A stretch of 18,615 nt of DNA from Flemingiibacterium sp045578725 (GCA_045578725.1 JAZNKS010000122.1:1-18615); one strand, 5' to 3'; shown: positions 1 through 7,601, counted from the first letter of the stretch. Numbers and translations: made by a program. Notes: generated by a model not told the origin, from the sequence alone.

Positions 1-110
1 AGGAATATGTCCCGCTCTGGACATCCCGCGGCCGCGAAAACGGCCCGGAGCTGCTTCGCATCAACATCCTCACCAAGGAATATGACATCATCACGCCCTA
101 CAATCAGTAA
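1..110 (+). CDS. C-terminal end of an unknown protein (5' truncated by window)
   Basis: An open frame runs from the window edge (codons starting at position 3) to a TAA at 108-110 and encodes about 35 residues, ending in the hydrophilic/aromatic tail RINILTKEYDIITPYNQ. Use of this frame is supported by the strong terminator directly after the stop. A competing frame starting at position 7 reads through the terminator and into the antisense of the next gene, so it is not believed. I recognise no domain in so short a tail and assign no function. Confidence 0.6.
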   Translation, partial: EYVPLWTSRGRENGPELLRINILTKEYDIITPYNQ

Positions 111-119
111 AAACAAGCG

Positions 120-145
120 GAGCCGCACTTCGGTGCGGCTCTTTT
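120..145 (+). terminator. Rho-independent terminator after the first gene
   Basis: A nine-base-pair stem (GAGCCGCAC / GTGCGGCTC, arms 120-128 and 133-141) closes on a stable TTCG tetraloop and is followed by TTTTCT. It lies 9 bases after the stop at 108-110. Read on the minus strand it also sits just after the stop of the gene ending at 146, but there the T-run comes about six bases after the stem, so it may end that unit only weakly. Confidence 0.85.
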
Positions 146-1090
146 CTATTGCCGGTCTGCCGGTTTTCGCATCCGGATGGCGTACTCCCGGCCGATGGAA
201 GGCTCCCGCGCGCCGTCCGGGCGGAAGCCGAGAGCCTCGTAAAACGCACGCGCGTGCGCGTTGGCTTCCGATACCCGGAGAATCACTTCCCCAAAGCCGC
301 GCCGCCAAAGCTCCGCAAGCCCGGCCGAAAGCAGAGCCCCGCCGATCCCGCGCCCCTGATGGAAAGCGAGGACGGCCAGCACGCTGATTTCACCGGCCGG
401 CCGATCCCGCTCATCCTCTGCCGGGCCGACGGCGCAGATGCCGACCGGATCGGTGCCGTCATAGGCCAGAAGATAGCAGGAATCCCGATCGGTCATGGCA
501 CGCGAGAGGGCGATGCGGTGATGCTCAAAATGCGCATGGCGCTCCAGCGCATCGGGCGTAAGGAAGGGCGCATCGTTTTCCCGCCGGCTCTGGCAGAGCA
601 CATGAGCGAAATCGTCCGCATCCCAGAGATTGGCGGTGCGAAGGGCGATGCCGTCCGCCGGTGAGGGAAGGGGGCGGATGCCGCGGGCACGCTCTACGAG
701 CGGCGGCTGGATTTCGGGATAGGTCAGCGCATCGGGGAGCCCGTCAAAGGCCCGCACCTCGGCAATTTCGCTGGGCGGAAGCGGGCCGAGCGAGGTGACA
801 TCGGCGGCATACAGGCCCCCGTAAGTGGTTCCGTTTTCCCGCTCCACCGAATAGACGGCGACGGGCGCAAGGACATAATCGGCGGCACCGGTTTCCTCGA
901 ACAGCTCGCGGCGGGCGGCTTCGGTTACGCTCTCGCCCGGCTCCCGATGCCCGCCCGGCACCTCCCATGTGGAGCGCAGACGGTGGCGGCTGAAGAGATA
1001 GCGGCCGTCCATCTGCGTGACAGCACAGGCGAAGGTCATCTCGCCCGGACAGGCGGAGAGAGGATGCAGGCGGGTGATGATTTTTTCCAT
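146..1090 (-). CDS. NUDIX hydrolase-GNAT acetyltransferase fusion
   Basis: 314 residues with two domains. The N-terminal part (about 18-135) is a NUDIX hydrolase: the box G47-x5-E53-x7-RELFEETGA (to residue 69) matches GX5EX7REUXEEXGU completely and is preceded by the typical STWEVPGG. The C-terminal part (about 147-308) is a GNAT N-acetyltransferase, with the acetyl-CoA loop HQGRGIGGALL and the later AFYEALGF element. NUDIX enzymes hydrolyse nucleoside diphosphate-linked compounds, and the first half resembles 8-oxo-dGTP-type members; GNATs acetylate amines. Neither substrate can be read from the sequence. The ATG has a good site (AAAGGA, 8 bases upstream). It begins 13 bases after the AraC-type gene and is almost certainly co-transcribed with it. 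The reading frame is continuous, so the fusion is genuine in this sequence. Confidence 0.9.
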   Translation of the reverse strand: MEKIITRLHPLSACPGEMTFACAVTQMDGRYLFSRHRLRSTWEVPGGHREPGESVTEAARRELFEETGAADYVLAPVAVYSVERENGTTYGGLYAADVTSLGPLPPSEIAEVRAFDGLPDALTYPEIQPPLVERARGIRPLPSPADGIALRTANLWDADDFAHVLCQSRRENDAPFLTPDALERHAHFEHHRIALSRAMTDRDSCYLLAYDGTDPVGICAVGPAEDERDRPAGEISVLAVLAFHQGRGIGGALLSAGLAELWRRGFGEVILRVSEANAHARAFYEALGFRPDGAREPSIGREYAIRMRKPADRQ

Positions 1091-1103
1091 AATGAATATC
1101 CTT

Positions 1104-1949
1104 TCAGATCCGGTTCCGGCGGCTCCGGCGGAAATCGGCGGGGGATTGGCCGGTCAGCTGGCGGAATGCGCTGGCAAAATAGGCAGGGGAGGAGAAGCCG
1201 GTCAGCTCGGCAATCCGGGCGATCGGACAATCGGTGGTCAAAAGGAGCCGGGCGGCATTTTCCGTGCGCACACGAAGCAGACAGCGGTGAAGGGTCTGCC
1301 CGGTCTGGCGCTGAACCAGCTTGTTGACGTAAAATTCATGATAATTGACATGCTCGGCGATCTCGCGGTTGGTGATCGGCCGGGCATAATTTTCGCGGAT
1401 GAAGGCCAGCACGCGATCAACGGCGGCATTGGTCAGGACACCGCCGGCCGCGGCCGTACGCGCGGCGTGCAGAAGAATCTGCTTGAGAATGGCCGATGCG
1501 GTTTCGGCGAAGTAGCGGTTCTGCCCGGAAAATTCGCCGACCAGCCGCGCGAGATCATCCCTCAGCGCGTGCATATCCGGCAGGATCAGCAGACCGGACA
1601 GCGGCGCACAGTCGGAAAACTCCGCCCGCTCCAGAATCCGGGCGGGATCGTATTCCGCATCGCCGACCGGCGGCATCTGCGGAACGTGGGCATAGGTCTG
1701 GGTGAAATCGAAATTGAGGATGGTTGCCTCCACCGGTCCCAGAGCGCGCAGACGGTATCGGAGCCCGGCCGGCCAGATCAGGAGGGTGCCGTCCGATATA
1801 TCGGTTTCGGTATCCCCGCATTCGAAGTGAAGCCGGCCGCTGCCAAGATAGATCAGCCGGCTGTCATAGGCGTGGGAATAGACATCGGGAATCATCCGGA
1901 TAGGCCCGGATGCGAAGCGGATATGGGGGTTGATTTCGGATACGGTCAT
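1104..1949 (-). CDS. AraC/XylS-family transcriptional regulator
   Basis: 281 residues. An N-terminal cupin-like sensing region (about 1-165, with HAYDSRLIYLGSGRLHFECG and an ISDGTLLIWPAG strand pattern) is followed by a C-terminal double helix-turn-helix (about 175-274). The second helix region contains the family signature IAELTGFSSPAYFASAFRQLTGQSPADFR. Such proteins usually bind a small sugar-like ligand and activate nearby genes. The start at 1949 is chosen for GGAGGC four bases upstream. It is divergent from the six-gene operon at 2068-9293 and their promoters overlap, so that operon is the likely target together with its own unit. It leads the NUDIX-GNAT gene in one transcript. The ligand is unknown. 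Confidence 0.92.
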   Translation of the reverse strand: MTVSEINPHIRFASGPIRMIPDVYSHAYDSRLIYLGSGRLHFECGDTETDISDGTLLIWPAGLRYRLRALGPVEATILNFDFTQTYAHVPQMPPVGDAEYDPARILERAEFSDCAPLSGLLILPDMHALRDDLARLVGEFSGQNRYFAETASAILKQILLHAARTAAAGGVLTNAAVDRVLAFIRENYARPITNREIAEHVNYHEFYVNKLVQRQTGQTLHRCLLRVRTENAARLLLTTDCPIARIAELTGFSSPAYFASAFRQLTGQSPADFRRSRRNRI

Positions 1950-2004
1950 GTCAGCCTCCGATGACAGAGTTTGTTTTTTCGAAAGATTGGATTTGTTTTT
2001 CCGA

Positions 2005-2033
2005 TTCCATTATAGCACAGGATATGATATAAT
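2005..2033 (+). promoter_or_regulatory. Extended -10 promoter of the Fe-S/SBP/glycosidase operon
   Basis: TTCCAT (2005-2010, a poor -35), 17 bases, then TGA-TATAAT (TATAAT at 2028-2033), an extended consensus -10. A weak -35 with a strong -10 is typical of a promoter that needs an activator, which fits control by the divergent AraC protein. The predicted transcript starts near 2040. Confidence 0.65.
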
Positions 2034-2037
2034 ACAA
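2009..2037 (-). promoter_or_regulatory. Extended -10 promoter of the AraC/NUDIX-GNAT unit
   Basis: Reading the minus strand, TTGTAT (2037-2032), a 17-base spacer and TATAAT (2014-2009) preceded by TGC form a sigma-A promoter with an extended -10. The predicted start is near 2002, giving a leader of about 50 bases. Its -35 shares bases with the -10 of the opposite promoter and its -10 shares bases with the opposite -35. Confidence 0.7.
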
Positions 2038-2050
2038 GTACCTTTCGGAA

Positions 2051-2070
2051 AAAGGGAGTTGGTTTTTACG
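2051..2070 (+). promoter_or_regulatory. Ribosome binding site pointing to an ACG start codon
   Basis: AAAGGGAG (2051-2058) is followed nine bases later by ACG AAA TTC (2068-2076). The frame has no ATG before 2164 and its only GTG is at 2122. The TTG at 2059 is in frame but touches the binding site directly, leaving no spacer. The spacing favours ACG at 2068, where an ATG would give the natural N-terminus MKFTIGYPIG. Confidence 0.6.
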
Positions 2071-3114
2071 AAATTCACGATCGGATATCCCATCGGACGG
2101 GCTGATGGATTTATCGATGAGGTGATCCGCGCAAAGGATCGCATTCACGAGGTGTATTTTGCAATGGGGGATCTTCCGCACGGCCGGGGCTTCTGCACGG
2201 ATGATGATCCGGAGCCGGCCTGGGAGCGCACAAAGCGGCTGACGGACGATCTCGGACGTCTGCACGCGGCGGGCATCGGGCTGGATCTGCTGCTTAACGG
2301 CAACTGCTATGGAGCGGATGCGCTCTCAAGACGCTTCTTCAACCATCTCGGCGACAGTCTGGACCGGCTGATCGTGCTGTATGGAGTCGGCACGGTGACC
2401 ACCACCTCGCCGCTGATCGGAAAATTCATCCATGATAATTTCCCGGACATCGATGTGCGCGCCTCGGTCAATATGGGAATCGGCGAGCGGACGGGCTTTG
2501 ATTATGTCAGTGAATTTTTCGACAGCTTCTATCTGAAGCGGGAATACAACCGATGCTTTGACAAGCTGGAGGCGGCCCTGGATTGGTGCCGCCGTGAGGG
2601 AAAGAAGCTCTTTCTGCTTGCCAACAGCGGCTGTCTGAACGATTGCTCCGCACACACCTTCCATGATAATCTGGTGGCTCATGAGGCTGAGATTGAGACG
2701 CGGGACAATGCGTATGTCTTCAGCGGCATCTGCCGCGACTATTTACGGAATCCGGACAAGGCGCTCTCCATTGTCCGTGACTGCAATTACATTCGCCCTG
2801 AGGATGTGCGTCTGTATGAGGGCAAGGTCAGCGCCGTCAAGCTGGCGACCCGCGTCAGCCGAAATCCCGGGCGAGTGCTGGCCTCCTATCTGGCCGGGCG
2901 CTATATCGGCCCCGTGACCGATCTGCTGGAGCCGGACAATGGCTCGGCTCTGCTGCCCGCTATTGTGGACAATTCCCGCTTCCCGTCGGATTTCGGCGAG
3001 CGGGTTCTGCACTGCGCCAAAAACTGCACCTCCTGCTCCTTCTGCGAATCGGTTTACCGGATGGCAAGGGTCGATCTGTCCGAGATGCAGGATGTGCTCA
3101 TGAATCAGGAATAA
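2068..3114 (+). CDS. Peptidase U32-like Fe-S protein
   Basis: About 348 residues, read from the putative ACG start. The fold pattern (N-terminal KFTIGYPIG strand, EVYFAMGDLP, repeated strand-helix units) and the central cluster NSGCLNDCSAHTFHDN recall the TIM-barrel U32 family (UbiU/UbiV, TrhP, RlhA). Those proteins are not really peptidases; they bind [4Fe-4S] and support oxygen-independent hydroxylation of quinones or RNA. Visible cysteines are C189, C193 and C222, plus a tight C-terminal group C316-x3-C320-x2-C323-x2-C326 that could hold a second cluster. It is first in an operon, 21 bases before the first QueG-like gene. No signal peptide is seen, so it acts in the cytoplasm. The family call is made from motif memory, not from a search. 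The initiation codon is uncertain, so the N-terminus may shift by three residues. Confidence 0.7.
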   Translation, partial: TKFTIGYPIGRADGFIDEVIRAKDRIHEVYFAMGDLPHGRGFCTDDDPEPAWERTKRLTDDLGRLHAAGIGLDLLLNGNCYGADALSRRFFNHLGDSLDRLIVLYGVGTVTTTSPLIGKFIHDNFPDIDVRASVNMGIGERTGFDYVSEFFDSFYLKREYNRCFDKLEAALDWCRREGKKLFLLANSGCLNDCSAHTFHDNLVAHEAEIETRDNAYVFSGICRDYLRNPDKALSIVRDCNYIRPEDVRLYEGKVSAVKLATRVSRNPGRVLASYLAGRYIGPVTDLLEPDNGSALLPAIVDNSRFPSDFGERVLHCAKNCTSCSFCESVYRMARVDLSEMQDVLMNQE

Positions 3115-3135
3115 CATTATGGAAAGGAAATCGTT

Positions 3136-4218
3136 ATGTTAACCAGTCAGATGATCAAGGAAGCGGCTCTCAGGGCCGGTGCCGATGCCTGCGGCATTGC
3201 GCCGGTATCGAGAATGAGCACGGCTCCCGACGAGATGAATCCGTGCTATCTCTTCCCACGGGCCAAGAGCATGATCGGCTTCGTCTTCCGCATTCCGCGC
3301 GGCGTACAGCGCGGCATTGAGGAGGGCACCCAGTTCTTCCAGTATCCTTCGATGGCTTATGGCGGCATCAATGAAATATTTGCGCCTGCCGTGCTCTATT
3401 CGGTAGGAAAGCTGATCGAGGATGAGGGCTATGAGGCCTTTGTCTACCGCAATACCGGTGCCCGCGGCTGTGTATCCGATATGGACGGCTCGCCCGGCAA
3501 TACCCTCTCCCCCGAGGAGCAGATTGAGGTCAGCGAGCACGCCAAGACCGCGACGGCTCATCATCGGAGTGTGCAGTTCACCCGCCCGACCCGTGAGGGC
3601 AATGTCCCCCCGGATCTGCAGTTCTCCTTCCGTCTGGCGGCGGTCGCCTGCGGTCTGGGCGAGATGGGTTACAGCAAGATGCTCCTGACACCCCAGTTCG
3701 GCCCGCTTCAGCGTGTGGCCTTCCTGTTCACCGATGCGGAGCTGGAATACGATGAGATGTACAACGGCGAGCCGCTCTGCAAGAAGTGCATGAAATGCGT
3801 GCGCGAATGTCCCGGCGGATGCATCCCGATGCCCAATACCGGCAAGGTGGTCAAGGTCAACATCGCCGGCAAGGAATGCGAGTGGGGCGATATCGATATG
3901 TGGCGGTGCTATGCGTACTACACCCATGCCGGCCGGTACTACAATCCCTTTGTGTCCAAGGAGGTCTGGGATAAAAACGAGAACGGCGATCTGGACCTGA
4001 TGGAGAAGGACGGCGTGGAGGCGAACGAAAAGGAAATCATGAAGGTGTATACGGCTCTGCAGCGGTACTTCCCGAGCTGGGTCGGCTACAATATGGCAAA
4101 ATGCGGCGGCTGTATCCGCGCCTGCGTCAGCCGTCTGGAAAAAGACGGCGGCTGTATGGAAGGGCGGTTCGAGGAGCCGCTTCGTACCCGCAAAAAGCCG
4201 TGGAAGCTGGATCGCTGA
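3136..4218 (+). CDS. QueG-like double [4Fe-4S] protein, paralog 1
   Basis: 360 residues, cytoplasmic. A ferredoxin-type motif C215-x2-C218-x2-C221-x3-C225-P is followed by C258 (in MWRC) and C323-x2-C326-x3-C330, which is the layout of the two [4Fe-4S] clusters of epoxyqueuosine reductase and corrinoid reductive dehalogenases. Upstream, ACGLGEMG and FGPLQRVAFLFTDAELE match the segment that precedes the clusters in that superfamily. It is the longest of the three adjacent paralogs, with extra sequence between C225 and C258 and an acidic insert before the last cysteines. The C-terminal HEAT domain of full-length QueG is absent. AAAGGA stands 7 bases before the ATG. The reaction is unknown; a low-potential electron-transfer or reductase role is the safest reading. 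Confidence 0.8.
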   Translation: MLTSQMIKEAALRAGADACGIAPVSRMSTAPDEMNPCYLFPRAKSMIGFVFRIPRGVQRGIEEGTQFFQYPSMAYGGINEIFAPAVLYSVGKLIEDEGYEAFVYRNTGARGCVSDMDGSPGNTLSPEEQIEVSEHAKTATAHHRSVQFTRPTREGNVPPDLQFSFRLAAVACGLGEMGYSKMLLTPQFGPLQRVAFLFTDAELEYDEMYNGEPLCKKCMKCVRECPGGCIPMPNTGKVVKVNIAGKECEWGDIDMWRCYAYYTHAGRYYNPFVSKEVWDKNENGDLDLMEKDGVEANEKEIMKVYTALQRYFPSWVGYNMAKCGGCIRACVSRLEKDGGCMEGRFEEPLRTRKKPWKLDR

Positions 4219-4230
4219 GGAGGGAAGAAC

Positions 4231-5148
4231 ATGGCAAAGATTACATCACAGATCATCAGGGAAAAGGCATACGAACTCGGCGCAGCTGTCTGCGGAATCG
4301 GAGGGCTGGAGCTTTTTGAGGGCGTGGATCCCCAGCGGGATCCGAAGATGATTCTCCCGAAGGCAAAGGCGATTGTCGGCTTCGGCTTTGCGGTGCCGAA
4401 GGGCCTCTATCAGTCGATGGAGCGGCAGGCGGCCTATTATGCCTACACCAATCTCGGTGTCAAGTACACCGATGAGGAGATGGCGGAGATTTTCCTGCTC
4501 AAAATCGGCGGCATGATTGAGGATGCGGGCTACGATGCCTGCCTCCAGAAAGCGGTGCCCAACCTCCGCATCAAGGGCGATAAGACCACCAATCCCGAGG
4601 TGAAGGATACCTATGAGCTGATTCATGCCGTTCCGGTCGAGGAGGGAAAGCCCGCACCGGATGTCATCATCGATTTCGGCCTGGCGGCAAAGGCCTGCGG
4701 CATCGGCGAGAGGGGCCTCTCCGGCCGGGTGCTCAGCCCGGTTTTTGGCCCGTACATCCGCTGGTGCTTCCTCATTACCGATGCGCCGCTGGAAACGGAT
4801 CCGCCGCTGACGGAGCCGGTATGCGACAACTGCGGCGAATGTGTCCGTGCCTGCCCCGGTCATGCGATTGATGAAAACGGCCTCGATACCTGGCAGTGCG
4901 CAGTCTATTATAAGGGCGCACACCGCACCAATCCGCTGATGAAGCCGGATTTTCTGGCCGGTCATCCGGAGCGGGAGGCGATTCTGTCCGGTGAGAAGCG
5001 CTTTGATGCCGAATCGGCCCGCGCGCTCATCCCGCAGCTGAATTTCCTGCCCAACACCCATTGGGGCTATGCCCCCTGCCTGTGCGGCAGGCCCTGCGAT
5101 ATTGTCTGCTATAAGCATCTGAAGGGAGGAAAAAACGATGAGAGATAA
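4231..5148 (+). CDS. QueG-like double [4Fe-4S] protein, paralog 2
   Basis: 305 residues, the shortest paralog. The cluster motif is C198-x2-C201-x2-C204-x3-C208-P, then C223 in TWQC, then C283-x1-C285-x3-C289-x3-C293. The last group uses C-x3-C-x3-C with an extra cysteine instead of the QueG pattern C-x2-C-x3-CP. The segment ACGIGERG...FGPYIRWCFLITDAPLE aligns with both neighbours. It lies 12 bases after paralog 1, has GGAGGG before the ATG and overlaps paralog 3 by 11 bases, so production is likely coupled. No membrane segment or signal peptide is visible. It may be a partner subunit of the other two rather than a separate enzyme; that is inference. Confidence 0.8.
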   Translation: MAKITSQIIREKAYELGAAVCGIGGLELFEGVDPQRDPKMILPKAKAIVGFGFAVPKGLYQSMERQAAYYAYTNLGVKYTDEEMAEIFLLKIGGMIEDAGYDACLQKAVPNLRIKGDKTTNPEVKDTYELIHAVPVEEGKPAPDVIIDFGLAAKACGIGERGLSGRVLSPVFGPYIRWCFLITDAPLETDPPLTEPVCDNCGECVRACPGHAIDENGLDTWQCAVYYKGAHRTNPLMKPDFLAGHPEREAILSGEKRFDAESARALIPQLNFLPNTHWGYAPCLCGRPCDIVCYKHLKGGKNDER

Positions 5149-6094
5149 AATCATCAAGCTGGCAAAGGAGACCGAGGCCGATCTGATCGGCTTTGCACCG
5201 GCATCCCGTTTTGATGCGGACGATCCGATCTTTACTCTGATGCCGGAGGTGAAGACCGTCATCGGCTTCGGGTTCCGTGTCCTGCGCGGCTGTTACCGCG
5301 GCATTGAGGAGGGAACTACCTACTATCAGTATACCACCATGGGCGTTGAAAACATGGAAGAAACAATCATGCCCATGACCCTTCTGCGGGTATCCAATCG
5401 GATTGAAGCCGAGGGCTATACGGCGCTTCCCCAGCGCCGTCATCAGCAGATTATGGCCGAGAAGGACAGCGTGAATCCGGAGGTCTTCCACAATGCCATC
5501 TGCCGCGGTGTGACGGGCGAATGCCAGATGAATTTCGAGGATGCGGCCGTGAAGTGCGGCCTGGGTGAGCTCGGTCTGCACGGCAAGCTGATCAATGAGG
5601 AATTCGGCCCCTTCCTTCGCTATGTCTTCATTCTGACCGATGCCGAGCTGGAGGCAACGCCGCTCTCGGCGGCGCATCTCTGCGATGCCTGCGGTGAATG
5701 CGTGAAGGACTGTCCCGGTCATGCTATCGCGCCGGACGGAAGCGTTGACAAATGGCGCTGTGCGGTCTACTATAAGGGAGCAGCCGGTACGAAGAATCCC
5801 TTCATGCACCCCGAAGCCTATCCGGATTTTGAAGATCGGCTTGCGATCATTGCCGGCGAGGCTGAGATCACGCCCGAAAAGGCACGGGCAATTCTTGACC
5901 GGACAGTCTTCTATCCGGGATGCGGCCACTCCTATCCGGCCTCGATCTGCGGCCGGGCCTGCGATATGGCCTGCTACATTCATCTGGAGAAGAAAGGCGC
6001 GCTGAAGCGTAAGTTCAGGAATCCCTTCCGCGAAACGGAAGAGTGGCGTTTCTCCATCGAAGATTTCAAGGAAAAAAGTGAGGATGAAAGATGA
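5138..6094 (+). CDS. QueG-like double [4Fe-4S] protein, paralog 3
   Basis: 318 residues. It has C182-x2-C185-x2-C188-x3-C192-P, then C208 in KWRC, C262, and C271-x3-C275-x3-C279, so it shares the unusual second-cluster spacing of paralog 2. KCGLGELG and FGPFLRYVFILTDAELE are the shared core. The N-terminal block IGFGFRVLRGCYRGIEEGTTYYQYTTMG is closest by eye to paralog 1, and the C-terminal part is closest to paralog 2. The ATG at 5138 follows GGAGGA by 7 bases inside the end of paralog 2. Its stop overlaps the start of the lipoprotein gene as ATGA. The basic tail after residue 285 is specific to this copy. Substrate unknown. Confidence 0.8.
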   Translation: MRDKIIKLAKETEADLIGFAPASRFDADDPIFTLMPEVKTVIGFGFRVLRGCYRGIEEGTTYYQYTTMGVENMEETIMPMTLLRVSNRIEAEGYTALPQRRHQQIMAEKDSVNPEVFHNAICRGVTGECQMNFEDAAVKCGLGELGLHGKLINEEFGPFLRYVFILTDAELEATPLSAAHLCDACGECVKDCPGHAIAPDGSVDKWRCAVYYKGAAGTKNPFMHPEAYPDFEDRLAIIAGEAEITPEKARAILDRTVFYPGCGHSYPASICGRACDMACYIHLEKKGALKRKFRNPFRETEEWRFSIEDFKEKSEDER

Positions 6095-7575
6095 AAAATT
6101 ATGTGAGCGCCCTCCTTCTGGCGGCTATGCTGCTCGGATGCGTATCCTGCGGATCGTCGGCAGGGGAGGAGACCGACACGCCCCAGACCTCCGGCACGGA
6201 TACAACAGCACCGGCCGATACCGAGCCGAGCCGCGAAAACACACCGGATTCTCTGCCGGAATCGATGGATTTCAATACGGAAATCCATGTCCTTTTCCCG
6301 ATGAGTGACGGCGGTGAGTCCGATCAGATCGACTGGGAATCCAAGGGCGGCGGCGATGTTGTGAGCGATGCGGTATACAACCGTCAGATCAGCGTGGAGG
6401 AGCGCCTCGGCGTGACCTTTGACATCATTTCCAACCACAGGGTTACCGAGTGGGCGGATGCCCTCCGGCAGTCGGTGCTGGCATCGGATCAGAGCTATGA
6501 TCTGATTTACGGCAATCAGTGGGGCATGGCCGCGCTGGTACCGGACGGCATTGTAATGGATCTTGCTGATGCTCCGCATATCGATTTCGATCAGCCGTGG
6601 TGGAACAACCGCTACATGGAGGAGCTGTCCGTGGGCGGTGCGCGCTACCTGCTGGGCGGCGATGTATCCCTGTCGATGCTCAGCTATATGAGCTGTATGT
6701 ATTTCCATAAGGATCAGTTCGAAAAGATCTCCGGCGAAAGCGCGGACGATCTGTATCAGCTTGTATTGGACGGCGGCTGGACGATGGATCGGCTGGCCGG
6801 CTATGCCAGGCTGTCCTACCGCGATCTGAACGGAAACACCAACTTTGACGATACCGATCAGTACGGTCTGGGCGTTGTCACAACGAGCACAACCGATCAT
6901 CTGACCTTTGATTCGGGTGTATCCTTTACAACACGCGATGAGGACGGCATGCCGGTTCTGACGCTCGGCGATGAGGCGAGCATCCGGCTGACACAGAAGC
7001 TGTACAGCCTGTTCTATGAAAACGAGGGCGTTCATATCTACGAGGCAAACCAGCAGACTCTGCGCCAGACTCTGCCAAGCAAGCTGATGAACGGTGAGGT
7101 CACCTTCATGTGCGGCTATTTCTATTCGGCCGGTCTCCTCCGGGATATGACGGCGGATTACGGTCTGATCCCCTATCCGAAGCTGGATGAAAACGTGGAA
7201 GACTACCGCTCGCTGGTTCACGATTCGGCGCAGACGGTCGCGGTTGCCGCCGGATGCGGCAAGCTGGAAGCTGTTGCGGCCGCCATTGAAGCGACGGCGG
7301 CGGAGAATTACCGGACGGTATTCCCGGCCTACTATGAGGTCGCCCTGAAAAACAAGTATATCCGCGATGACATTTCCGGACAGATCGTGGATCTGATTCA
7401 CGATGCCGGTACAACGGATTTCGCCTATGCCTACAACTACACGCTGAACAATGTCGGCCTGATCATGCGCACGATGATGAGCACGAAATCGCAGGATCTG
7501 GTGTCTTACTACAAGGCGGTGGAAAGCGCGGCCAAATCCAATCTGGAACGGCTGATGGATGCCTTTGAAGATTGA
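6091..7575 (+). CDS. Extracellular solute-binding lipoprotein 1
   Basis: 494 residues. The signal peptide MKNYVSALLLAAMLLGC ends in a lipobox with the lipidated cysteine at 17, followed by a Thr/Glu/Pro-rich tether. The rest matches the large solute-binding proteins of carbohydrate ABC importers, with the aromatic QPWW motif (169-171) and the acidic loop D245-L-N-G-N-T-N-F-D-D-T-D256. It should bind its ligand outside the membrane. It starts inside the stop codon of the third Fe-S gene (ATGA), which ties its synthesis to the redox genes. No permease or ATPase gene follows, so it must use transporters encoded elsewhere, or serve as a sensor. Confidence 0.88.
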   Translation: MKNYVSALLLAAMLLGCVSCGSSAGEETDTPQTSGTDTTAPADTEPSRENTPDSLPESMDFNTEIHVLFPMSDGGESDQIDWESKGGGDVVSDAVYNRQISVEERLGVTFDIISNHRVTEWADALRQSVLASDQSYDLIYGNQWGMAALVPDGIVMDLADAPHIDFDQPWWNNRYMEELSVGGARYLLGGDVSLSMLSYMSCMYFHKDQFEKISGESADDLYQLVLDGGWTMDRLAGYARLSYRDLNGNTNFDDTDQYGLGVVTTSTTDHLTFDSGVSFTTRDEDGMPVLTLGDEASIRLTQKLYSLFYENEGVHIYEANQQTLRQTLPSKLMNGEVTFMCGYFYSAGLLRDMTADYGLIPYPKLDENVEDYRSLVHDSAQTVAVAAGCGKLEAVAAAIEATAAENYRTVFPAYYEVALKNKYIRDDISGQIVDLIHDAGTTDFAYAYNYTLNNVGLIMRTMMSTKSQDLVSYYKAVESAAKSNLERLMDAFED

Positions 7576-7601
7576 AGCGCATCCGGAAAGGAGAAACAGA
7601 A

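Noticed and set aside
2059..2061. TTG as the start of the U32-like gene
   Set aside because: It immediately follows the ribosome binding site with no spacer, whereas ACG at 2068 has a nine-base spacer and matches the expected N-terminus. It remains the main alternative.
3136..6094. Calling one of the three Fe-S paralogs queG (epoxyqueuosine reductase)
   Set aside because: There are three copies side by side, no queuosine gene is near, the second-cluster cysteines deviate and there is no HEAT domain. Only a superfamily-level call is justified.
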